In this document: positions 51,851-60,500 of the stretch, in pieces
How positions within the stretch are numbered: the first letter of the stretch is position 1
Layout of the letters: every line of letters begins with the position of its first letter
IMG/VR virus record: IMGVR_UViG_3300035661_000011
Location: 90,506 to 154,505 of that record
DNA: 64,000 nucleotides
Direction: 5' to 3' (one strand)
Origin: a virus
Made by a program: the position numbers and the translations under genes
The notes under the pieces: model-generated
What the model was told of the DNA's origin: nothing
The model's input: only the letters and a program-made list of their open reading frames with translations
Databases searched by the model: none

Positions 51851-53308
51851 ATGAGTATTGATAAGTTACCATTTAATATATTTTTATTACCGAACGATAG
51901 ATCAGAAATAGCTGGTCAGTTACCAGTTCGTTCACTAGATATTTTCTCTAGCGACAATCAGTTCAATGTAGACGGATTGTATAGCTCAATTGCATTTGGT
52001 GAAGTCGGAACGTACGACCGTCAAAGTAGATGCGGCTATATAGATTTACGTACTGAAATTATGCATCCTAAAATCTTTAAGGAGTTAGTTAAACTAAAAG
52101 GTTTATATGGAGGTATTATCTCTGGTAGGACTTACGTTCTATGGGATGGTAAGTTGAAAGACTTTGTTCCATCCAATGTCATTGATGGTAAAACAGGCTA
52201 TGCGTTCTTTATGAGTCATTTCTTAGAAATGATGCACGCTACAAATGATTCTAACATTAGAGACTTACGAATCAAGCTAATGGAAAAGAGTAAAGACAAA
52301 TGTATGTATCAATTTTATCAAGTGATACCGGCCGCTTTACGTGATATTGAAATGAATTCCCAAGAACGTCCTAAAGAAGATGAAATCAACCAGATGTATA
52401 GGAAGATGATTCGCGCTAGTAATACAATATCTATACATAGTCGTAATGTAAATGACCCTATGTTAGATACAGCTAGATGGACTTTACAACAGGCTGCAAA
52501 CGATATCTACGATTACCTTGAAACTATCATGTCTGGTAAACACGGTTGGTTAATGGATAAGGTAGCATCTAGAAACGTATCTGGCGGTACGAGAAATGTA
52601 ATTACTGCTATGGATGCCGCCCCTAAGAAACTAGGTGCTAAAGATGCAATCACCGTTGACCACACTTTAGTTGGTTTACATCAATACCTTAAGGGCACTA
52701 TTGATTTAACTATCTACGACATCCGTAAAGGCCCTATGGCACCTGTTTTAGAGTTTATGCCCACTATGGCGTATGTAGTGGATGTAAAGTCCTTAAATCG
52801 CAAAACTATTACACCATCTAAATTCACAGTGGATAACTGGGGAACAGAAGAAGGAATTGAAAAATTAATAAATGGGTTTGCTAAAGATACCACTAGACAT
52901 AAACCAATTATGATAGATGGTAACTATGCTGCATTAGTGTATCGAGATGACAAACATGTTAAAGTGTTTTATGATATTTCAGATTTACCACACGGGTTTG
53001 ATAAAAGTAAAGTGTCTCCACTCACTTGGGCTGAAGCATTTTATTTATCAGTTTATAGAAGTGCTGAGGACGTTGGTAACTATGACACTCGATACCCAGT
53101 GGCTGACTTAGGTTCTATTTATGGAGCTAAGACGTATTTGGTCACTACAGTAAAAGCTGATAACTTGATTGAATTAGATGAACACTGGAAACCATTATTG
53201 GGAGATGTGCATCTATTTAGTTTCCCAATTAAATCTGAACCATTTGTTGACAGTTGTAGTATCCACCCTAATAAAGAAAATGGGGCAGGTGCTGACCACG
53301 ATGGAGAT
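51851..53308 (+). CDS. RNA polymerase beta-prime N-terminal part, exon 1
   Basis: TAGGTTAAGTT precedes the ATG, 24 bases from the divergent tail gene. The 486 residues follow bacterial beta-prime: GLYSSIAFGEVGTYD (near 42) parallels the GLFCARIFGP region, YQVIPAALRDIEM parallels LPVLPPDLRP, DEINQMYRKMIRASN parallels DLNDLYRRVINRNN, and HPNKENGAGADHDGD (472-486) parallels HPLVCAAYNADFDGD. Asp482, Asp484 and Asp486 are the three Mg-binding catalytic aspartates. Without splicing, the frame would continue FYYTLKCA and stop at 53335, destroying the loop. The second exon begins at 53975. Confidence 0.8.
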
Positions 53309-53974
53309 TTTTACTATACATTAAAATGTGCGTAATTCATAGGTTTATAAGGTTGTTGTAATAGTTTGCCCTACGGTTTTAATATAATACGGTACACAAC
53401 GCATGTGCACCTTATTATAATTAACTTTGGGGGAGCGATGTACAAACAAATACCTAAAACAGATGGGTATTAGAACTGATGGAAGAAGACAAGAATTTAA
53501 ATCTATTAGAGATGCGGAAGTAAGAACTTTTTTAAATAGAAAACTTATTTCCAAATGCCTTAAGGGTTTACCAATTTCGTCAAGCTGGAATTTTAAATAC
53601 GCATACAGTGTATAATTGAGTCCTACACACAGGTAACTGTGTGATAGATTCTTCTTGAATTGCTGGAATAACTCGTTAGACTAATCAACTACAATAGCCG
53701 TGAAAACAGGCTATGAATGTCTGAAAATGATTAGGTAGAGTCAACCGTGGGACATAAGTCCCCTTTAGCAGCGAAGCTCCTAAGTCACTATGTGATATGG
53801 AGAACGTTCAACGATCATCCCTTATCCAGGGAGTAGAGCCTCTAGTTATAAAATGAGGAAGAAGTGGGAAGCTCCCTGATATATCAGGGTGAAGATATGA
53901 TCTGCTCCTACACGAGAGTGTAGGCGGGTGTCTTAGCACACCGGGTTAGCTTAACGCACTAACCGGACAGTAGG
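53309..53974 (+). other. Group I intron in the beta-prime gene
   Basis: The 666-base insert has group I hallmarks. The conserved 3-prime core reads GTTCAACGATCATCCC (from about 53806) and later GAAGATATGATCTGCTCC, whose GATCAT and ATGATC pair as P7. An AATTGCTGGAA segment at about 53658 fits the P/Q region. Hairpins P9 (CCTACACGAGAGTGTAGG), P9.1 and P9.2 (CCGGGTTAG...CTAACCGG) follow. The last intron base is G and the base before the intron is T, as required. GTCCTA near 53620 could be the guide sequence, pairing with TGGaGAT of exon 1 with one bulge. Boundaries come from protein colinearity. An endonuclease remnant lies in the 5-prime part. Confidence 0.8.
53427..53615 (+). pseudogene. Remnant of an intron homing endonuclease
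   Basis: A 62-codon frame ends with RTDGRRQEFKSIRDAEVRTF, then LISKCLKG and WNFKYAY, which is the C-terminal helix-turn-helix module (NUMOD1/IENR1 type) of HNH and GIY-YIG homing endonucleases. In another frame, GGGGGAG precedes ATG 53438 and encodes MYKQIPKTDGY before a TAG, which looks like the usual N-terminus of HNH endonucleases. The catalytic HNH part between the two is missing. I infer an internal deletion plus frameshift, so the nuclease is dead. It probably lies in the P1 loop of the intron. Confidence 0.6.
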
Positions 53975-55750
53975 AAAATGAGTATTCAGTTTGTTTTATC
54001 TAAAGAAGCTAGAAAAGAAGTCCATGACTTTCATAATAGTAAAGAATCTTTATTAAATCAAACTGGGCAATTGCGATATGGTATTAATAATAAAATTTCT
54101 GAATTAGTAGTTGAGGCTATGACTATTGGATTTTATCCATCTAAAGCTGGCTTAGAGGATTTAAAAGACGATATAGATGAAGCTGCACATGAAGCTGCAA
54201 CGTCACACTTAAACGATTTACCAGAGCCAACGATTCCAATGTATGAAGCCGGTAACTATAAGAAAGGTCATATCGCTTTACAAGGTTTAAGAATATCTAT
54301 TGAAAACCCACAGGGGTCTACTCGAAAGGGGGTTGATAAAGACGGTAAAGAATGGTCTCGTGTAATGTCTCATCATTATGGGTATGTTAAAGGTTCGTTA
54401 GGGGCTGATGGTGACCACGTTGATGTATATGTTGGTGATACACCAGAGTCAGAGGATGTATTTGTTGTGAATCAGATATTTCCAGATACGCTTAAATTTG
54501 ATGAACATAAAGTAATGCTCGGATTTACTACTTTAGACTCTGCTGTTAAAGCGTATAAAAGTAACTTTACTAAAGACTGGAAAGGTTTAGGTTCAGTAAC
54601 TGAAATTACAATGGAGGAATTTAAAGAACATCTAAAGAAAGATAAAGTCACTAAACCTATTTTAAACGACGAAAGTGTTCATTATGGTACAGAAGATCTA
54701 AAGGTGTACAAACCACCAGTTGTACGTTCTGCTACAAAGAAAGATTTACCTAAGTTAATCGAGCTATGGAAAACCTTAGTGTCTGAAACTAACTATCTAC
54801 GAAACGACATTGTTGAATCAAATAAAGTTTCATTTGAAACTAATAAATTTAATGAAATGTCTAAAGAACCAAATAAGTATTTCGTATTGGATTTAGATGG
54901 TCTAATTGTGGGGGCTATACGGTGCACTGTTGTCAAATATAAGAGTGAAGCTAGCTTTGGGTTAGGTGTGCTTGCTAAACACCAAGGTAGAGGCTATGGG
55001 GCGTTATTAATTAACACTCTCATATCTTCATTAAAAGAGGATGGTATTAGTCTACTCTACCTATACGTAAATACAGAAAACGTTAGGGCTATTGGACTTT
55101 ATAACAAACTAGGGTTTAAACCAAATGGTAAACTATTAGAGATTGGTAAAGAAAAACTTTTAGAGATGGATATGCAATTAGGTTCAACTAAACCTAAGTC
55201 ATCTATCTATGCTAAATCACTAAAAGAAATTGATTTTCTATCATTAGTACGAGGTACTTTTAAGTTGGGGTTTGGAAATGAAAATATGATAGACCCATAT
55301 TTGAATGGTAGAAACGTTAACACTTTAGAGTTTAAACACGAACAACGACATCGCGTAGGAAATGTTTTTCAAGACACCTTTGATAACACTATGCGAGAAT
55401 TAGGTTGGTCTGAATCGAAGCCAGTTGATAAGTCTTGGGTGGGTTTTGATTTAGATGGTACATTAGCCGAATACGATGGGTGGAAAGGTATCGAGTTTAT
55501 TGGTAAACCGATTCCATCTATGGTAGATCGAGTTAAACAGTATTTAAGTGATGGTCAAAACGTAAAGATATTTACAGCCAGAGCCTGTGATGATGAAGCA
55601 ATTCCTTTTGTAAAAGAGTGGTTGACTGTTCATGGTCTTGGTGAGTTGGAGATAACCAATGTAAAAGATTTTCACATGGTTAAACTATATGACGATAGAT
55701 GTGTTCAAGTTGTAGAAAACACAGGTGAACTCGTTGGGTTAGGAAAATAA
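53975..55750 (+). CDS. RNA polymerase beta-prime exon 2 fused to InPase, GNAT and HAD domains
   Basis: Joined to exon 1 it continues DGD-KMSIQFVLSKEARKEV, parallel to DGDQMAVHVPLTLEAQLEA of E. coli. HNSKESLLNQTGQLRYG parallels MSTNNILSPANGEP. From about residue 92 of this ORF (counting from the ATG at 53978) comes an inorganic-pyrophosphatase-like phage domain (VMSHHYGYVKGSLGADGDHVDVY, FDEHKVMLGF). At 247-395 follows a GNAT acetyltransferase (KHQGRGYGALLINTL, then VNTENVRAIGLYNKLGF). At about 475-590 is a HAD phosphatase (GFDLDGTLAEYDGW, FTARA, KLYDDR). The ATG at 53978 has no Shine-Dalgarno. The bridge helix and trigger loop must be encoded elsewhere. Confidence 0.75.
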   Translation, partial: KMSIQFVLSKEARKEVHDFHNSKESLLNQTGQLRYGINNKISELVVEAMTIGFYPSKAGLEDLKDDIDEAAHEAATSHLNDLPEPTIPMYEAGNYKKGHIALQGLRISIENPQGSTRKGVDKDGKEWSRVMSHHYGYVKGSLGADGDHVDVYVGDTPESEDVFVVNQIFPDTLKFDEHKVMLGFTTLDSAVKAYKSNFTKDWKGLGSVTEITMEEFKEHLKKDKVTKPILNDESVHYGTEDLKVYKPPVVRSATKKDLPKLIELWKTLVSETNYLRNDIVESNKVSFETNKFNEMSKEPNKYFVLDLDGLIVGAIRCTVVKYKSEASFGLGVLAKHQGRGYGALLINTLISSLKEDGISLLYLYVNTENVRAIGLYNKLGFKPNGKLLEIGKEKLLEMDMQLGSTKPKSSIYAKSLKEIDFLSLVRGTFKLGFGNENMIDPYLNGRNVNTLEFKHEQRHRVGNVFQDTFDNTMRELGWSESKPVDKSWVGFDLDGTLAEYDGWKGIEFIGKPIPSMVDRVKQYLSDGQNVKIFTARACDDEAIPFVKEWLTVHGLGELEITNVKDFHMVKLYDDRCVQVVENTGELVGLGK

Positions 55751-55758
55751 TTAATTAG

Positions 55759-55792
55759 CGTTACAGCCTACACATATGTGTAGGCTGTAACG
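55759..55792. terminator. Hairpin terminator
   Basis: A perfect 17-base-arm palindrome closes the beta-prime fusion gene, just upstream of an early-promoter-like motif; no T-run. Confidence 0.65.
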
Positions 55793-55825
55793 ACATAAAG
55801 TAAACTCTAGCTCACGTTGTAAACA

Positions 55826-55840
55826 AATATATATTATCTA
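55826..55840 (+). promoter_or_regulatory. Early-promoter-like motif with leader hairpin
   Basis: aatatatattatcta is followed by a short hairpin at 55841-55860 (about seven pairs with two wobbles, loop AATTC) and the gene at 55879. Confidence 0.6.
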
Positions 55841-55878
55841 AGTGGTACAATTCGTACTATATTTTTGGAGGACTTATT

Positions 55879-56577
55879 ATGCAAATTGACATATACAAAG
55901 ATGGGAAATTGCAATTTATTTTTCATGGTACAAATGAAGAGTGGTTGAACTTTTATAAAACACAACCGTTAGATGTGCCAGTCGTAGAAGCAGAATTGCA
56001 ATGTAATATGGTTGACAACGTTACATTTCCATTTAACGAATATCATCGATTTTATAACGCTTGCGTCATGGGGTATGCCCCAGACGTAGATAGTCCTGTT
56101 TGGCAGGCGCTTATATGTGGGCACAACAATGGTAGTTTGAGTAAGTTGCGTAGCTGGTGCAGTTCAAATGAGAGATTGACATTAACTTGCGATGGCGAGT
56201 ATTTTCATGTACAGGATCATGTAAATTTAGAATCTGTAAAGTTCAAATCGAAGGTTGCAGCCAGTGCGTATATACGAACAACTTTAGCCGCCCCATACAC
56301 TCTTGCTACCCAAGAATACTTTATGGGTAATGAGTTTAATGATTTAGTATGCCATAGTGAAAATAGTGCAGGGTGGGTATCTCCATCTGGAAACATTTGG
56401 GTTTGTTACGTAACCCAGTTTGCTGTAAGATATGAATTAGATAACTGGGGAGAAAAATATACTGTGTCGTTAATTGAATTATCCAAACTATTATCTGATT
56501 TAAACTTGGATTTAGGTATTTTTAAAGCAGCATATAAACTTCAGACTGAAAGACTGAATGGTAAAATTAACAATTAA
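55879..56577 (+). CDS. Unidentified 232-residue protein, probable early gene
   Basis: TGGAGGA precedes the ATG. The product has several Trp, Tyr and Cys and alternates short strands and helices, without a known motif. It is separated from the polymerase fusion gene by a terminator and from the next gene by 17 bases, so 55879-57128 is probably one early transcript. Function unknown. Confidence 0.65.
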   Translation: MQIDIYKDGKLQFIFHGTNEEWLNFYKTQPLDVPVVEAELQCNMVDNVTFPFNEYHRFYNACVMGYAPDVDSPVWQALICGHNNGSLSKLRSWCSSNERLTLTCDGEYFHVQDHVNLESVKFKSKVAASAYIRTTLAAPYTLATQEYFMGNEFNDLVCHSENSAGWVSPSGNIWVCYVTQFAVRYELDNWGEKYTVSLIELSKLLSDLNLDLGIFKAAYKLQTERLNGKINN

Positions 56578-56594
56578 CTAAAAGGTAAAATATC

Positions 56595-57128
56595 ATGGCA
56601 CAAAATGAAAAAAGGTCAGCCGCATTAAATTTAAATAACTTGTATGTTTCTAAAAACCACCCACAGTATGACGCTACTGTAAAGCACATAACGGAAACCT
56701 TACAGGCTGTTATCAATACAAACCTACCATATAAAGAAGCTACATTTTCTACACTGAAGTCAAAGTTGACACAAGGTGATGAAAACGAAGTTAACTTTGC
56801 TGTGGTCGGCGGTGGTGTTTGTTTATTAGATTACATGAACTGCAAACATTTTACCGATAACACTCCAACTGATGACATTCCATTTGCATACGAATATCGC
56901 CTTGGCGGCAGTATCTCACCTACCATTTCAGTGTACAGTTATAGAAAAATCACTGGGGTTATGACACCTGGTATGGACGTGGTTATTTTACTATGCGAAT
57001 ACAAAGATGTTGTTGTCCCGGAGCAAGGCGTGTGTGAAGAAACAAGTGCCCAAATCGATGGCAGATCGTATAACTTTACGTCAAGAAGTGTAACTGTTGA
57101 AGAATTTAAAATCGAATGGCAGGTGTAA
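56595..57128 (+). CDS. Unidentified protein with open frame beyond its stop
   Basis: AAGG lies upstream of the ATG. The 177-residue product begins helical and becomes strand-rich (ENEVNFAVVGGGVCLLDY). After the TAA at 57126 the same frame is open for another 82 codons to TAA 57375 (DSESANDKGLVKGTLYTVHK to TPCWTFRYTS), with no good start for a separate gene. Either the gene was cut by a nonsense mutation, the stop is read through, or a small gene with a weak start lies downstream. No family recognised. Confidence 0.6.
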   Translation: MAQNEKRSAALNLNNLYVSKNHPQYDATVKHITETLQAVINTNLPYKEATFSTLKSKLTQGDENEVNFAVVGGGVCLLDYMNCKHFTDNTPTDDIPFAYEYRLGGSISPTISVYSYRKITGVMTPGMDVVILLCEYKDVVVPEQGVCEETSAQIDGRSYNFTSRSVTVEEFKIEWQV

Positions 57129-57398
57129 CGTGACAGTGAATCTGCTAACGATAAAGGTTTAGTAAAAGGAACGCTGTATACGGTTCATAAAATCGAAGTG
57201 TGTATGTATAGTTCTAACCTTTATATAGATGGATTTGATGAACACTTTATCTCAGGTGTGTTTGAGGATGTAGTGTGTTCAGAGACACATTACACCTCTG
57301 ACTTTAAAGAACGAATGTCAACTCTAATTGACACATCAAACTTAACTCCATGTTGGACATTCAGATACACAAGTTAATTTAAACATTAAAGACACATT

Positions 57399-57430
57399 TT
57401 CTAATTCTGTCGAATTCGACAGAATTAGAA
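57399..57430 (+). terminator. Hairpin terminator
   Basis: A perfect palindrome with 16-base arms is followed by a T-run (about 57448-57457). Confidence 0.8.
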
Positions 57431-57508
57431 TTCTTGTAAGCTTTATGTTTTTTTTTTATTTACAGTATTATATAAATCGTTTGTATACATTAAACCTAGG
57501 AGATTACT

Positions 57509-60500
57509 GTGAGTACCCTTATTCAACAAAAAGACTTTGACATTAGATTTGTGTCAAAACCAATTGTTAAAATTGGTAGTAGCTATAAAAAGATTATACC
57601 GAGTGTACTTTTTTTACCAGTGGATTCAGCTATACACTTTATTCCAGAAGTGAGTTCTGAGTTAGGGGTTGATAAAAGTTTCAGCTTACTACGAAACCAC
57701 TACACTGAATCAAAAATATTTCACGTTACCAAATTACACACCCACTTAGGTAACCCTAGTGCGACGACCGTTAATTTAAATACTCTAAAAATAGCCTACC
57801 ATAGAGGACACCTAGAAATAAAAGAAGTGTCTAACTTAGATAGATCATTAACATTGGAGAAATGTCCATTAGTTATAAACTATTCGATGTTAGGTAAGTT
57901 GTTTGAATATAAACAAAGCCCTTTAGCAGAATATAATAGTTGGAGTAACATACGTTCTACAATGTGGGATACAATCAATCAAATTGGAAGTAGACGTTCA
58001 CATTTTATTAAGTTTAGAATGCCAGTTCACCTCCCAACCAAAGCCGAACTAAATAAGTATTTACATGGGTTTACCACCAGTGGAATGTCTGAATTTTACA
58101 CTAAGGATGGGTTTGATTTACTTGAACTTTGGCAGATACTACATCCTTCTGTAGAAACGCCAGTGTCTAAAATAGATGAGTCTGTTCTAGAAAACACATA
58201 TTTAGTTTTCATTGAATCCGGTGTAACAATAATTTTATCACTCGGTGATTTGGTCGAATGGTCGGTTGAAGATTATGAAGCTACAATTACTACATTCCAT
58301 AAGTTCTTAGATAGTTTAATTGGTTTAAGAAATCCAGTTGACTTAAAAGAACTAGAAGAAGAAACCCACACTGATGCAACAGGGTTAGACCCAAATAGCA
58401 CAATTGTAAGATTGATAAATGAACACGGTGAAAACGGTAACTTATCGGCTAAGGAACAAACTGGTTTACTAAAGTTATCACAACGTTATAAATCTATACA
58501 AGACCCACACGGTAGTGGAAAAACACTCGACAAAATGGTGGTTACGGACGAAGATATAACTATCCGTAGAGACGTTTTAATAAACGATTCGGCTGGGTCA
58601 ATTCCAGATAGCATGAAGTATTCTTCATTAGACTCAATGGAAAAAGACTATCTTAAGAACATAATGCCAAAAGACATTGTGCAAATGGTTTTGAAATTAC
58701 AGGACGGTGGAATTATCATTAAGGATATGAAAGCCAAGAAAAAAATAGATGCTGCTTCAAAGACAATTGAATACACTGTATCCTCAGTTCCAATTGCAGG
58801 TGAATCGGCACCATTTAAGCTCACTATGCCGATTGTTGAAGAAGATGGTACATTTACCTTAGGTGGAACTAAATATCGCTTAGATAAGCAAAAAGGAGAG
58901 ATGCCTATAATTAAGACTAAACCAAACGTAGTAGCTTTAGGCACTTACTATGGTAAGCTGTTTATTACTCGCACTGAAGCATCGTCTTTAAATATCTCTA
59001 AATGGATTAATAAAGTCCTTTTGAATAATGATAACCGTAATAACCCAGATGGTAATGTTACAGATATACTACACGGTACTTCTATAATTAAAGACAAAGT
59101 TCCACGTATGTATTCTGCGATTGCAGAATTATATCGGGGGTTTACTGTCTCTAACCAATACGAGTTTACTTTTTCGTATTCAAATATAAGTAAAAGTTTT
59201 ACAGAGTTAGAAATTTCAGCTATGGGTGAATTAAAACTCATACCTTGTGGAAGGGATATTAAATCTAAACAACCATTAGGTATGGATGACATCGGTAAAG
59301 TGTATGTAGTTATTCCCAAAACTGATAAAAATATGTCAGACCACAATGTCATATATCTAGGCACAGTGCCAAATTTGATTAGTGAAGATTTAGGTAACGG
59401 TCCCATTGAATACACTGAAATCGAAATGTTCTCTAAAAGACTTCCAATCATACTTGCGTTTTTTATACAATATGGTATTGAAAAAACATTTAGACTTTTA
59501 CACGTTACTTACAGACAAGAACCAACTAACATCCGTATACCATATGACCAAAATGAATTTCTGTTTAAATGTAAAGACACAGTGTTTGTAATTGATATAA
59601 GTAACCCGTATAGAAAGCTGATAGTTGGTGGTTTGCACTCAATACGCGATATCTCTAATCGCTACAAAAGTGTAGACTATAACCACAAACAAGCATATGC
59701 GTCAATTTTCACATCGTTAGGTTTATCAATCCATCACATTCGTGAGGTTGGGTTAATGTGGGATATGTTCATAGACCCAATCTCAGAAGCTATTTTAAAG
59801 ATTGAAGGACAACCTACTGAATTTAAAGAGCTATTATTACACGCTAGTGACTTACTAATCGACGACCATATGCCAGATACCAAGTCTGTTAGATATAAGG
59901 GGTATGAGCGTATAGCTGGGATGCTTTATAGAGAGTTAGTTTTAGCTATGAGAACCCACCGTGCTAAGGGCTCTAGTTCGGGTACATCATTCACCATTAA
60001 CCCTAGAGCATTATTATTGAGTATTCAACAAGACCAAACAATAATGTTGGTTGAAGAATCTAACCCTATACATAACTTAAAGGAGAAAGAATCATTTACA
60101 CATACTGGTTCTGGTGGTCGTAGTGGTGACACTATGATGAAAGATGACCGAGGGTTTAAACGTGGGGATTTTGGTATAGACTCTATGGACACTAAAGACT
60201 CTGGAAAAGTGGGAGTGTGTGCATCCTTGACAGCAGACCCTTTGTTTGAAAACAACAGAGGTATGACTAAATATACTGAGTTTAATGATGCTAACCCAGT
60301 GAATAGTTTAAGTACATCGTTTTTGATGAGTCCAGGTGCATCACATGACGATGGAAAACGCCAATGTTTTATTTCTATACAAAATAGTCACACTGTGTCG
60401 TGTGACAATTATGAGGCGTTACCATATAGAACTGGGTATGAGGAAATTATAGGTGCTAGAGCTGATGAGTTATTTGCAGTTAGTGCATTGGATGATGGGG

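Noticed and set aside
53427-53615. Intact homing endonuclease
   Set aside because: No HNH, LAGLIDADG or GIY-YIG catalytic residues lie in the intron; only the N-terminal tip and the C-terminal DNA-binding module remain.
53978-55750. Independent gene starting at ATG 53978
   Set aside because: There is no ribosome binding site, the frame directly follows the intron end, and the first 50 residues continue beta-prime homology from exon 1.
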